This document shows positions 1 to 8,587 of a stretch of 64,000 nucleotides of DNA, piece by piece. Both the position numbers and the translations under genes were made by a program. Origin of the DNA: Pseudomonas fluorescens. Lineage in GTDB: Bacteria; Pseudomonadota; Gammaproteobacteria; Pseudomonadales; Pseudomonadaceae. Below the pieces are notes generated by a model. That model did no database searches. It saw only the letters and a program-made list of their open reading frames with translations, and was not told the DNA's origin. How positions within the stretch are numbered: position 1 is the first letter of the stretch; the number at the start of each line of letters is the position of its first letter. The DNA is taken from contig NZ_CABVHK010000002.1 in NCBI RefSeq assembly GCF_902497785.1, positions 372,001 to 436,000 of the forward strand, in the 5' to 3' direction.

Positions 1-549
1 ACGTCCATCGCCGACCCGAAAACCGACTTGCCGAAACTGCGTTCGCGGGTGGGCATGGTGTTCCAGCATTTCGAACTGTTCCCGCACCTGACCATCACCG
101 AAAACCTGACCATCGCGCAGATCAAGGTGTTGGGCCGCAGCAAAGAAGAAGCCACCAAAAAAGGCCTGCAACTGCTGGAGCGCGTGGGTCTTTCGGCGCA
201 CGCCCACAAGCATCCGGGCCAGCTCTCCGGTGGTCAGCAACAGCGTGTGGCAATTGCCCGTGCGCTGGCGATGGACCCGATCGTCATGCTGTTCGACGAA
301 CCAACCTCGGCGCTCGACCCGGAAATGGTCAACGAAGTACTCGACGTGATGGTGCAACTGGCCCACGAAGGCATGACCATGATGTGCGTGACCCACGAAA
401 TGGGCTTCGCCCGCAAAGTGGCGGATCGGGTGATCTTCATGGACCAGGGCAAAATCATCGAAGACTGCCAGAAAGAGGAGTTCTTCGGCGACATCAGCGC
501 CCGCTCCGAACGTGCGCAGCACTTCCTCGAGAAGATTTTGCAGCACTAA
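1..549 (+). CDS. aatP: Glutamate/aspartate ABC transporter ATP-binding protein, 5' end outside the window
   Basis: This is the cytoplasmic ATPase of a polar amino acid ABC importer (GltL/AatP class). The reading frame is open from the first base, so the start and the Walker A motif lie upstream of the window. Visible motifs are the Q-loop region [12 protein letters not shown], the ABC signature LSGGQQQR, Walker [15 protein letters not shown] and the switch-histidine region VTHEMGF. The gene ends in a REP element and is followed by a sensor kinase/regulator pair that resembles AauS/AauR, which in pseudomonads control acidic amino acid uptake. This context favours aatP over other polar amino acid ATPases, but glutamine or arginine specificity cannot be excluded from this fragment. 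Confidence 0.9.
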   Translation, partial: TSIADPKTDLPKLRSRVGMVFQHFELFPHLTITENLTIAQIKVLGRSKEEATKKGLQLLERVGLSAHAHKHPGQLSGGQQQRVAIARALAMDPIVMLFDEPTSALDPEMVNEVLDVMVQLAHEGMTMMCVTHEMGFARKVADRVIFMDQGKIIEDCQKEEFFGDISARSERAQHFLEKILQH

Positions 550-565
550 AAGCAACACACCCGCC

Positions 566-669
566 CCTGTAGGAGCGAGCTTGCTCGCGATGAACGCAAA
601 GACGCCGCGTACATCCAGATGAACGCGTCATCGTTGACGACCATCGCGAGCAAGCTCGCTCCTACAGGG
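566..669. repeat. REP pair (BIME-like)
   Basis: Two inverted arms, GTAGGAGCGAGCTTGCTCGC at the left and its complement at the right, flank about 55 bp of unrelated sequence. Each arm also holds a short internal palindrome (GCGAGCTTGCTCGC). It lies between the transporter ATPase and the sensor kinase gene and may act as an mRNA 3' structure. Confidence 0.9.
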
Positions 670-720
670 GATCGGTGGTGGTTTCGAGATTTGTGTTGTG
701 GTTGACCCAAGGCATCTGTG

Positions 721-2622
721 ATGAAATGCGACCCCACTCTTTATCGCGCCGCGCCGCCATCACTCGCCGTGAAACCCCGTCTGATCCGTCATCTGTTCCT
801 GCCACCGCTGGTCATCGCCCTGATGATCGGATTGGGTTACCTCGGCTTCTGGCTCAGTGAGCACTACGGCCTGCGCAGCCTCAGCGAGAACGGCCAGCGT
901 CAGCTCGAATTGCACGCCCGCGCCGTCGAGAGCGAGATCAGCAAATACACCTACCTGCCCAGCCTGCTGGAACTCGAATCCGGCGTGTCGAAGCTGCTGG
1001 CTGACCCGTCGCCGGAGCACCGCCAAGCAGTCAATGAATACCTCGAAGGTCTGAACCGGCGCAGCCGCAGTCGGGCTATCTATGTGATGGACACCACCGG
1101 CCGCGTCATGGCCACCAGCAACTGGCGCGATGTCGACAGCTACCTCGGTGAAGACCTGTCCTTTCGCGCCTATTTCCAGAACGCCGTGCGCGGTCAGCCC
1201 GGACGCTTCTACGGCATTGGCAGCACCAACGGCGAGCCCGGCTATTACCTGGCCCACGGCCTGGAAGAACAAGGCAAGATCATCGGCGTCGCGGTGGTCA
1301 AAGTACGCCTCGAAGCCATGGAAGAACGCTGGCAGCGGGCGCGCCTGGAAGCCTTCGTCAGCGACGAAAACGGCATCATCATTCTGTCCAGCGATCCGGC
1401 ACGACGGTTGAAATCGGTGGTGCCGCTGAGCGACGAAACCAAAGAAAAACTCGCCCGCAGCCTTCAGTACTACTGGTTCCCGCTGAACGAGCTGCAACCG
1501 CTGGCCCGGGAAAAACTGGCCGAGGGCGAGGAAAAACTGACCTTCCCCGCCAACAGCGAAGTGGAGTCCGACGAAGAGGACATCAGTTACCTCTCGCAAA
1601 CCCGCCCGCTCAGCGACACGCCGTGGAATTTCACCCTGCTCACGCCGCTCCAGGATTTGCGCCGCGAAGCGATCAATCAGGGGATTCTGGTGGCCGTGGC
1701 GTTTGCCCTGTTTGCCTTTCTGCTGATCGCCTGGAACGAGCGGCGCAAGGTGATTGCCACCCGCCTCGCCGCCCGCGAAGCCTTGCAGGAAGCCAATAAT
1801 CAACTGGAGCGTCGGATTACCGAACGCACCACCGACCTGCGCGCCAGCAACGACCGGCTCAAGGGTCAGATCCGCGAACGCCGGCAGGCCGAAGAGACCT
1901 TGCGCCGCGCCCAGGATGAACTGGTGCAGGCCGGCAAACTCGCGGCCATCGGCCAGATGTCGACCAGCATCGCCCACGAATTGAACCAGCCACTGGCGGC
2001 GCTGCGCACCTTGTCCGGCAACACCGTGCGCTTTCTGGAGCGTGGTCAGCTGGACGTCGCCAGCACCAACCTCAAGACCATCAACGAACTGATCGACCGC
2101 ATGGGCCGCATCACCGCCAGCCTGCGCTCCTTTGCCCGGCGCGGTGACGACAAAGGCCAGGCCTGCCTCGGCAAAGCGGTGGACGCCGCGCTGCAACTGC
2201 TCGGCGGGCGGATCGACACGGCCCACCTGCAACTGCACCGCGACTTCGCCGAGGTACAGGTGCAGATCGACCAGACTCGCCTTGAGCAGATTCTGGTCAA
2301 CCTGATCGGCAACGCCCTCGATGCCATGCAGGCCCAGCCCCTGCCGGAACTGTGGCTCGAAGGCGAGGCATTCGATGGCAAATATCGTTTGCGCGTACGC
2401 GACAACGGCCACGGCATCGACGCCGAGGCACGCAAGCATCTGTTTGAACCGTTCTTTACCACCAAACCCGGTGAACAAGGCCTGGGCCTCGGCCTGACCC
2501 TTTCCGCCAGCCTGGCCGCCGCCACCGGCGGGCATCTGGGTGTCGAGCACCCGGCCAGCGGTGGTACCACCTTTGTCCTCAGTTTACCGTTGGTAAGCCC
2601 TATTCCCGCCGAGCCAATATGA
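721..2622 (+). CDS. aauS: DctB-family membrane sensor histidine kinase, AauS-like
   Basis: A two-component sensor kinase of about 633 aa, close to the usual DctB length. A membrane helix lies near residues 25-45, then a periplasmic Cache-type region, a second helix near residues 320-340 (GILVAVAFALFAFLLIAW), a coiled coil, and the kinase core. The H-box is SIAHELNQPL with the phosphorylated His near residue 419; the N-box NLIGNALDAM, G1 DNGHGI and G2 GLGLGLTLS are intact. The start is GTG-ATG at 718-721; I use the ATG. The stop overlaps the next start by four bases (ATGA). Location beside the transporter ATPase suggests sensing of glutamate/aspartate-like ligands; that is inference. Confidence 0.85.
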   Translation: MKCDPTLYRAAPPSLAVKPRLIRHLFLPPLVIALMIGLGYLGFWLSEHYGLRSLSENGQRQLELHARAVESEISKYTYLPSLLELESGVSKLLADPSPEHRQAVNEYLEGLNRRSRSRAIYVMDTTGRVMATSNWRDVDSYLGEDLSFRAYFQNAVRGQPGRFYGIGSTNGEPGYYLAHGLEEQGKIIGVAVVKVRLEAMEERWQRARLEAFVSDENGIIILSSDPARRLKSVVPLSDETKEKLARSLQYYWFPLNELQPLAREKLAEGEEKLTFPANSEVESDEEDISYLSQTRPLSDTPWNFTLLTPLQDLRREAINQGILVAVAFALFAFLLIAWNERRKVIATRLAAREALQEANNQLERRITERTTDLRASNDRLKGQIRERRQAEETLRRAQDELVQAGKLAAIGQMSTSIAHELNQPLAALRTLSGNTVRFLERGQLDVASTNLKTINELIDRMGRITASLRSFARRGDDKGQACLGKAVDAALQLLGGRIDTAHLQLHRDFAEVQVQIDQTRLEQILVNLIGNALDAMQAQPLPELWLEGEAFDGKYRLRVRDNGHGIDAEARKHLFEPFFTTKPGEQGLGLGLTLSASLAAATGGHLGVEHPASGGTTFVLSLPLVSPIPAEPI

Positions 2623-3947
2623 ACAACGACCTTAGTGTGCTGATCGTCGAAGACGACCCCCATGTGCTGCTCGGCTGCCAACAGGCGCTGACCCTGGAAG
2701 ACATTCCCTGCGTGGGCGTGGGCAGCGCCGAAGAAGCGCTGGAAAAAGTGGGCGACAATTTTGCCGGCATCGTCATCAGCGACATTCGCTTGCCGGGCAT
2801 CGACGGTCTCGAGTTGCTGACCCGGCTCAAGGCCCGCGACCGCAGCCTGCCGGTGGTGCTGATTACCGGCCACGGCGACATTTCCATGGCCGTGGGTGCG
2901 ATGCAAAAAGGCGCCTACGACTTCATGGAAAAACCCTTCTCCCCGGAACGTCTGGTGGACGTGGCACGGCGCGCACTGGAGCAGCGCAGCCTCGCGCGGG
3001 AAGTCTCTTCGTTGCGCCGGCAACTGGCAGAACGGGATTCTCTGGAAGGCCGGATCATCGGTCGTTCGCCAGCGATGCAGAATTTGCGGGAACTGATCGC
3101 CAACGTCGCCGACACCTCGGCCAACGTGCTGATCGAAGGCGAGACCGGCACCGGCAAGGAACTGGTCGCGCGTTGCCTGCATGATTTCAGTCGTCGCCAC
3201 ACTAAACAGTTTGTCGCGCTCAATTGCGGTGGCCTGCCGGAGAACCTGTTCGAAAGTGAAATCTTCGGTCATGAAGCCAACGCCTTCACCGGCGCGGGCA
3301 AACGGCGGATCGGCAAGATCGAACACGCCGACGGTGGCACGCTGTTCCTCGACGAAGTGGAAAGCATGCCGCTGCCGTTGCAGATCAAACTGCTGCGGGT
3401 GTTGCAGGAACGTACGCTGGAACGCCTCGGCTCGAACCAGAGCGTGGCGGTGGATTGCCGGGTGATCGCGGCCACCAAATCCGACCTCGACGAGTCAAGC
3501 AAGGCCGGCGAATTCCGCAGCGACCTGTATTACCGCCTGAACGTGGTGACCCTCGAATTGCCACCGCTGCGGGAACGTCGCGAAGACATCCTGCAACTGT
3601 TCGAGCACTTCCTGCAGCAGTCGTCCCTGCGCTTCGACCGCGCCGTACCGGAACTGGACAACCAGACGTTGTCGAACCTGATGAGCCACGACTGGCCCGG
3701 CAACGTGCGCGAACTGCGCAACGTGGCCGAGCGTTATGCCCTCGGTCTGCCGGCCTTCAAGAAGACCGGCGCCAGCGGCAACACTCAGGGCCTGGCCTTC
3801 GCCGAAGCGGTGGAAGCCTTCGAACGCAATCTCCTCGGCGATGCTTTGCAACGCAGCGGCGGCAACCTGACTCAGGCCAGCCTGGAGCTGGGCATGGCCA
3901 AGACCACGCTCTTCGACAAAGTGAAGAAGTACGGGCTGAGCCACTGA
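2619..3947 (+). CDS. aauR: Sigma54-dependent response regulator, AauR/DctD-like
   Basis: An NtrC/DctD-type regulator of 442 aa. The receiver domain (1-120) has the acidic pair ED at 11-12, the phosphoacceptor Asp55 in VISDIRLPG and a Lys in EKPF. The AAA+ domain has Walker A GETGTGK at 174-180 and Walker B near 239-249. The sigma54-contact loop reads NAFTGA at 221-226 instead of GAFTGA. A Fis-type helix-turn-helix ends the protein (LTQASLELGMAKTTLFDKV). It is translationally coupled to the kinase gene and its stop overlaps the glpM-like start. It probably activates acidic amino acid uptake and catabolism genes. Confidence 0.87.
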   Translation: MNNDLSVLIVEDDPHVLLGCQQALTLEDIPCVGVGSAEEALEKVGDNFAGIVISDIRLPGIDGLELLTRLKARDRSLPVVLITGHGDISMAVGAMQKGAYDFMEKPFSPERLVDVARRALEQRSLAREVSSLRRQLAERDSLEGRIIGRSPAMQNLRELIANVADTSANVLIEGETGTGKELVARCLHDFSRRHTKQFVALNCGGLPENLFESEIFGHEANAFTGAGKRRIGKIEHADGGTLFLDEVESMPLPLQIKLLRVLQERTLERLGSNQSVAVDCRVIAATKSDLDESSKAGEFRSDLYYRLNVVTLELPPLRERREDILQLFEHFLQQSSLRFDRAVPELDNQTLSNLMSHDWPGNVRELRNVAERYALGLPAFKKTGASGNTQGLAFAEAVEAFERNLLGDALQRSGGNLTQASLELGMAKTTLFDKVKKYGLSH

Positions 3948-4285
3948 TGGACCTGATTCTCAAAGCAACCCTGGGCGCGGCGGTGGTGTTGATCCTCGCC
4001 GCCCTGGCCAAGACCAAAAACTACTACATCGCCGGCCTGGTGCCGCTGTTTCCGACCTTTGCGCTGATCGCGCATTACATCGTCGGCAAGGGGCGCTCGC
4101 TGGAGGATCTGAAGACCACCATCGTGTTTGGCATGTGGTCGATCATTCCGTACTTCATCTATCTCGCGACGTTGTACGTGATGGTGGACCGGATGCGTCT
4201 GGAAGCTTCACTCGCCGTGGCGGCGGTGGCGTGGTTGATCGCGGCGACGGTGCTTGTCACCGTCTGGCTGCGCTTCCAGGCCTGA
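3947..4285 (+). CDS. glpM: GlpM-like small inner membrane protein
   Basis: A 112-aa hydrophobic protein with about four membrane helices. The sequence (KNYYIAGLVPLFPTFALIAHY and a later GMWSIIPY stretch) matches the GlpM family, known in Pseudomonas and tentatively linked to alginate or glycerol metabolism. The ATG at 3947 shares its A with the TGA of the preceding regulator gene, so the start is set by that overlap. Longer open frame upstream is antisense-free but lies within the regulator gene in another frame and is not coding. No promoter of its own was seen. Function remains poorly defined. Confidence 0.75.
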   Translation: MDLILKATLGAAVVLILAALAKTKNYYIAGLVPLFPTFALIAHYIVGKGRSLEDLKTTIVFGMWSIIPYFIYLATLYVMVDRMRLEASLAVAAVAWLIAATVLVTVWLRFQA

Positions 4286-4289
4286 ACGC

Positions 4290-4359
4290 AAAAGATCGCA
4301 GCCTTCGGCAGCTCCTACAGATGTACACCCGTAGGAGCTGCCGAAGGCTGCGATCTTTT
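4290..4359. repeat. REP pair, GATCGCAGCC family
   Basis: Inverted arms of about 29 bp (AAAAGATCGCAGCCTTCGGC... with its complement) separated by about 12 bp. It lies between two convergent genes and has T-runs at both ends, so it may also work as a bidirectional terminator. Confidence 0.9.
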
Positions 4360-4371
4360 GACTTTCCCGGA

Positions 4372-5277
4372 TTACTGCCCGTAAACCTTCTGCAACTGCG
4401 CCTGCGTCAGCGCATCTTCAAACGGCACCGGCACGGATTTCACCGCGCCATACAGGTTGCGATAACGCCAGTAGCTGCCGTTGTTGGCCAGTTGATAACC
4501 GCGCTCGACCACGCGCTGGCCATCGAGGACATAGCGCAAGGTTTCCTGCGCGGACTCCGGTGGCGCCGGTTGCATCAGGTCGGCGGCCAGCACGCGCATG
4601 GACTCGTCGATGCACTCGTCGAGCACTGCCGTGACCTTCGCCAGATCCAGACTGCCGTCGTCGATGCATTGCTTGCCGCACTGCCGAATCGGCTGGCTGG
4701 CGACTTCAATGCGCATGCGATACAGCGCCGAACCCGCAATGTCCTGGACCTGCACCTGATTGATCAGCAGAAAACTGCCGCGATCTGCCGTCAGCATCAA
4801 CTTGGGTTCGATCACCAGACGCGCGGTAACGGCGCCCTCGCCCTGCTTGAGCCCGGCCACTTGTGAAGCCTGTTGATAGCGCCGTTGCAAACGTTCCTGC
4901 AACGGCACGCCAGCGAGCAGGTCGGCCATCGGCCGCGAATCCTTGAGCGCAGTCTTTTCCGCATCTCGCTGCAAGCTGCCGCTGCCCATCTGCGTGTTGA
5001 TCAGGCTCGCCACCAGCAAACCGGCCAGCCCTGCCGCATTCGCACCGGCCACCAGATTATGACTCGACGAAGCCGCTTTCTGCGCCGCTTCGGGATCAAT
5101 CACCGTGCTTGCGCCGACAAACGCCTGCGGCAACAGCATGTCGACTTTCAGGCCATGAGCCTGGACATAAGTGGCGGCACTTTGAGATTTGAAACCGGCA
5201 TCGGGAGCCGGTTTCTGCGCGCAACCGGCCAGCATCAGCAGGGCCAGCGCACCGGCCCCCATGATCGAGCGCTTCAT
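4372..5277 (-). CDS. Lipoprotein of unknown function (301 aa)
   Basis: I do not recognise a named family. The N-terminus is a clear lipoprotein signal: basic residues, a hydrophobic stretch and the lipobox LAGC with Cys19. The mature part has a Gly/Ala-rich hydrophobic stretch near residues 75-95 (AGANAAGLAGLLVASLI) and two Cys close together (QCGKQCIDD) that could form a disulfide. The gene overlaps the upstream lipoprotein gene by four bases (ATGA), so the two are probably co-translated and may act together at the envelope. No catalytic motif was seen. Confidence 0.8.
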   Translation of the reverse strand: MKRSIMGAGALALLMLAGCAQKPAPDAGFKSQSAATYVQAHGLKVDMLLPQAFVGASTVIDPEAAQKAASSSHNLVAGANAAGLAGLLVASLINTQMGSGSLQRDAEKTALKDSRPMADLLAGVPLQERLQRRYQQASQVAGLKQGEGAVTARLVIEPKLMLTADRGSFLLINQVQVQDIAGSALYRMRIEVASQPIRQCGKQCIDDGSLDLAKVTAVLDECIDESMRVLAADLMQPAPPESAQETLRYVLDGQRVVERGYQLANNGSYWRYRNLYGAVKSVPVPFEDALTQAQLQKVYGQ

Positions 5278-5969
5278 TGCTCGAAAGGCGTGATCATTTG
5301 CTGACGGCTCGCGTCCATCGCCTGATAAAAGGCGTTGGACAGGTTGGCGTAGCTCGGCTCATCCCACTCGCCCTGCGCCGCTTGCACCGCGACAAAAGGC
5401 TTGAACCACAGCAGTTTGTTGTCGGCCAGATCGACCACCAGGCCCTGCCCGCTCACCTGCGCCATCGGCACGCTGGTCGGTACGAATCCGTAGTAGCTGC
5501 GAGTCGCTCCGGTGGCGAAGACATTGACCAGCAACAGACGGTCGACACCGTAAGCGCCCTTGATCGGCGTCAGGTCACGGCCCATATAGCCTTCACGGAA
5601 ACTGGTTTGCTTGTAGACATTCAGGTCAACCGGCTCGTTGATCCGCTTGACCTTGTAGCCCTTGGCCTGCAGCTTGGCAACGATCACATCCGGCAACGTG
5701 TTCAGATCGCGCACTTGCCATTTTTCGACGTTGTCGCTGAGTTTGCTGTTGACGCCCTTGTTGATCGCGTAATCGAGCATCCCCTGTTGACCGGTCAGTG
5801 CCAGCACCGGCGCCGGCACCACCGTGATCGCCACGCCGATGGTCGGCTCTTTGGCATCCCAGAATTGTTTATCCAGCGGGACAGGCGGTTGAACGTGGGC
5901 GCAGCCGGTGAGGGTCAGGCAGGCGAGCAGAGTGAGCGCAGCCCAGGTGCGAAAAGCGTGAAGTGTCAT
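5274..5969 (-). CDS. Lipoprotein of unknown function (231 aa)
   Basis: An export signal ends in the lipobox LTGC with Cys23. The rest is a soluble periplasmic domain without motifs I can assign; the segment NTLPDVIVAKLQAKGYKVK resembles lipoproteins with a small alpha/beta fold. It is the first gene of a two-gene unit with the lipoprotein gene at 4372-5277, their ends overlapping by four bases. Nothing after the signal peptide suggests an enzyme. Confidence 0.8.
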   Translation of the reverse strand: MTLHAFRTWAALTLLACLTLTGCAHVQPPVPLDKQFWDAKEPTIGVAITVVPAPVLALTGQQGMLDYAINKGVNSKLSDNVEKWQVRDLNTLPDVIVAKLQAKGYKVKRINEPVDLNVYKQTSFREGYMGRDLTPIKGAYGVDRLLLVNVFATGATRSYYGFVPTSVPMAQVSGQGLVVDLADNKLLWFKPFVAVQAAQGEWDEPSYANLSNAFYQAMDASRQQMITPFEQ

Positions 5970-6069
5970 GGATCAAATCCCTATGATTGGAAACGATGCT
6001 GCCTGTATCGGCAGCAACGGCTAAAACCCATAGTGGCACATTGATATATTTTACTTCAACTACCAGCTA

Positions 6070-6735
6070 TCAGCTGACTCTTCCGCCCTTGGCTTCGCTC
6101 ATGATCTGCCGGATCGCCCCGACAAAGGTGTCTACCGGCTGCCCGCCACTGACGGCGTACTGCCCGTTGAACACCACCGTCGGCACCGAACTCACCCCAC
6201 GTGAAAGCCACAATTGCTCTTCTTCGCGGACCTCTTTGGCGAATTCGTCCGAGGCCAGAATTGCCTCAGCACGCTGCCGATCCAGGCCTACACCTTGCGC
6301 GATCTGCGCCAACTGAACGCGATCGGAAGGATTGCCGCCCTCAGTGAAATACGCCTTGAACAACGCCTCCTTCAGATTGAACTGCAACCCTTCCAGCCCC
6401 GCCCAATACAGCAATCGGTGAGCATCGAAGGTGTTGTAAATACGGCTGTTGCCATCGGTGCGAAAAGCAAACCCGACCTCGGCGCCACGCGCGCGAATCA
6501 TCTCGCGATTCTGCTGCGACTGCTCAGGCGTCGAGCCGTATTTCTCGGTGATGTGCTCAGTGATGTTCTGCCCTTCGGGCCCCATCTTCGGATTCAATTC
6601 GAATGGCTGAAAACGAATCTCGGCCTGGACCTCATCGCCCAGCAGGTCCAGCGCCCGGGTCAGACCGTACAGGCCGACGACGCACCAGGGGCAGGACACG
6701 TCGCTGACGAAATCGATTTTCAGGGGGGTAGTCAT
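6070..6735 (-). CDS. DsbA/FrnE-family oxidoreductase
   Basis: A 221-aa thioredoxin-fold protein of the DSBA-like family (2-hydroxychromene isomerase/FrnE type). The CPWC motif is at residues 15-18 right after the first strand, and the cis-Pro region appears as SVPTVVFNGQYAVSGGQ. There is no signal peptide, so it is cytosolic like FrnE. The start at 6735 is chosen because GAGG lies about 8 bases upstream and the motif spacing fits the family; the open frame extends further but into repeats. It could be a disulfide isomerase active under oxidative stress; substrate unknown. Confidence 0.88.
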   Translation of the reverse strand: MTTPLKIDFVSDVSCPWCVVGLYGLTRALDLLGDEVQAEIRFQPFELNPKMGPEGQNITEHITEKYGSTPEQSQQNREMIRARGAEVGFAFRTDGNSRIYNTFDAHRLLYWAGLEGLQFNLKEALFKAYFTEGGNPSDRVQLAQIAQGVGLDRQRAEAILASDEFAKEVREEEQLWLSRGVSSVPTVVFNGQYAVSGGQPVDTFVGAIRQIMSEAKGGRVS

Positions 6736-6829
6736 CACACACCTCGCAGGCTGGGGACAGGCTGGAAAGAGTGAACGATACACCCGTGGAAACGGGTTTG
6801 GGGGGAGGTCGTTTCGTCTGCGGGAGGTT

Positions 6830-6946
6830 GGTTGACTGGCGGGCCGCCTTCGCGAGCAGGCTCGCTCCCACAATAGGTCCGGGTGCATCTGCGGGGAATT
6901 GGTTGACTGGCGGGCCGCCATCGCTGGCAAGCCAGCTCCCACAGGG
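6830..6946. repeat. Tandem REP half-sites
   Basis: Two direct copies of a unit that begins GGTTGACTGGCGGGCCGCC, at 6830-6848 and 6901-6919, 71 bp apart. Each is followed by a REP arm ending GCTCCCACA, but the arms differ: TTCGCGAGCAGGCTCGC in the first and ATCGCTGGCAAGCCAGC in the second. The pair looks like duplication followed by exchange of the palindrome. Confidence 0.75.
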
Positions 6947-6969
6947 GAACTTCGGCGAACCCAACCAAA

Positions 6970-7278
6970 CCACGAGGTCGAGCGTTAGCTCGCCTTGCGC
7001 TTTTGATTTTGATCTACCCGCCCCTTCGGAAGGCCGAGTGGAGGTTCTGCGCAGTGGGCAACCCGGCATGGATGCCGGGTTAGCCGCCCTTGGCCATGGA
7101 TGGCCGATGGCGGCGGGCCCACGGAGCAGGACCGGAGCGAGGGTACCCCGAGCTTTAGCGAGGGGCCGGACGCCGGGGCAAGACTTTTTGGTTCCTTTTG
7201 TGGCGTTTGACAAAAGGGACTCGCCGTAAGGGCGAAACCCTAAGCAGCCGTTACCGCAGAAATGGATATGTACACCCA
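6970..7278 (-). repeat. Dispersed ~310-bp repeat, copy A
   Basis: This gene-free stretch matches, in opposite orientation, the element at 38536-38850, and its end matches 45726-45827. Shared landmarks are GGTTTCGCCCTTACGGCGAGT near one end, a middle rich in short palindromes (GCCATCCATGGCC, ACCCGGCATCCATGCCGGGTT) and TTTTGATTTTGATC near the other. The minus-strand frame is open across it and gives the same peptide-like pattern as copy B (FRPYGESLL, GHPWP, AANPAS). I treat it as a repeat, not a gene. Confidence 0.8.
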
Positions 7279-7299
7279 CAAAAGACAGGTCGGCTTTCA

Positions 7300-7331
7300 G
7301 GCCGCCATCGCTAACAAGCCAGCTCCCACAG
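7300..7331. repeat. Single REP half-site
   Basis: One arm (GCCGCCATCGCTAACAAGCC followed by AGCTCCCACAG) without a partner, next to the large repeat and 15 bp from the end of the hydrolase gene. Confidence 0.65.
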
Positions 7332-7345
7332 AATGCAGGGGGGGG

Positions 7346-8380
7346 TTACAGCAAATTATGTTCGACCGCAGGATCGATCTGCGCCCAATGCGAAGGGTCT
7401 TCACGATGCGCCTGCAAATAGGGCAACACCGCCGCCAGCAACGGTACCTTGAAGGCCTCTTGAAAACGATGCGCCAACCCCGGAATCAACTTCAACTGAC
7501 TCCCACGAATATGCGCCGCCAGATGCACCCCATGCATCACCGGCAACAGCGGATCTGCCGTGCCATGCACCACCAGCGTCGGCACCCGCAGTGTGTTCAA
7601 CAGCGCCACCCGACTGGGCTCGGCGAGAATCGCCATGATCTGACGCTTCACCCCCTCAGGATTAAACGCCCGGTCATAAGACTGCGCCGCCTGCTGCAAC
7701 AGCGCCTGCCGGTCATCACTCACCGCAGGACTGCCCAGCGCCGCCAGCAAATCAGCCTGCTGCTCCAGCGCCACTTCCCGATTCGGTGCCCCGCGCCGCG
7801 ACAGTAACTGCACCAACGCCGCACTCGGCGCCGGCAAACCCTCGGCTCCGGAACTGGTCATGATCAGCGTCAGGCTCTCCACCCGTTGCGGCGCCATGGC
7901 CGCCATGTGCTGAGCGATCATTCCGCCCATGCTCGCGCCCAACACGTGAAATTGCTCGACCTGCAACGCATCCATCAAACCGAGCGCATCGTCGGCCATG
8001 TCCGTCAACGAATAAGGCGCCGCCACCGGCAAACCGAGCTTGTAGCGCAACACTTCGAACGTCAGATTGGCCTCGACCGGCGCCTGCCTCCAGGTCGAGA
8101 GACCGACATCGCGATTGTCATAACGGATCACCCGAAAACCCTGCTGACACAGCGCAACCACCACCTCGTCCGGCCAGTGAATCAACTGCCCGCCCAGGCC
8201 CATCACCAGCAACAACGCCGGATCCGAAGCACGACCGATGCTCTGGTACGCCAGGCTCACCTGCGCCAGATCGACCCGTTCGGTCGCAACATTGACATCA
8301 CATCGAGAAGCCGCAAAAGACGGCAAACCAGACAACAAAGCGGCGAGGAAAACCGCTGTCGAAACCCATCGTGCATACAT
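7346..8380 (-). CDS. Secreted alpha/beta hydrolase
   Basis: A 344-aa alpha/beta-hydrolase fold protein with an N-terminal signal peptide ([18 protein letters not shown], likely cut after SFA). The nucleophile elbow is GASMGG with Ser150; an acid is seen in [10 protein letters not shown] and the catalytic His in IPGLAHRF. The early [15 protein letters not shown] stretch would supply the oxyanion hole. The ATG at 8380 is preferred since the signal peptide starts there; the frame extends upstream through non-conserved-looking sequence. It may be a periplasmic esterase; the substrate cannot be told. Confidence 0.85.
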   Translation of the reverse strand: MYARWVSTAVFLAALLSGLPSFAASRCDVNVATERVDLAQVSLAYQSIGRASDPALLLVMGLGGQLIHWPDEVVVALCQQGFRVIRYDNRDVGLSTWRQAPVEANLTFEVLRYKLGLPVAAPYSLTDMADDALGLMDALQVEQFHVLGASMGGMIAQHMAAMAPQRVESLTLIMTSSGAEGLPAPSAALVQLLSRRGAPNREVALEQQADLLAALGSPAVSDDRQALLQQAAQSYDRAFNPEGVKRQIMAILAEPSRVALLNTLRVPTLVVHGTADPLLPVMHGVHLAAHIRGSQLKLIPGLAHRFQEAFKVPLLAAVLPYLQAHREDPSHWAQIDPAVEHNLL

Positions 8381-8587
8381 GAAAAACACCGAAACGCAGA
8401 ACCCCAGTAGAGCGCGAGTCTGATGAAGTTTGTGCGTTCGCGCTGCCACAGTTGCGTGACAGTTTGATGAATCTCGCTGAGTGGTCGGTGCGGTAACTAT
8501 GTAGTGCCAACGCGTCTCCAGATTTTTCTTAAATGGCGGGATCACGGAGCGGACTCCCCCGCTCCCTCTAAACCGAGCCATGTCCCC

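Noticed and set aside
760..2550. 596-aa open frame on the minus strand opposite the sensor kinase gene
   Set aside because: It is an antisense shadow in high-GC DNA; the plus-strand product has full kinase motifs and the shadow has none.
2046..3326. 426-aa minus-strand open frame opposite the regulator gene
   Set aside because: Shadow frame without recognisable domains, spanning two clear plus-strand genes.
6632..7279. 215-aa minus-strand open frame over the large repeat
   Set aside because: It runs through repeat copy A and REP units into the DsbA-family gene; the open frame is more simply explained as repeat sequence.
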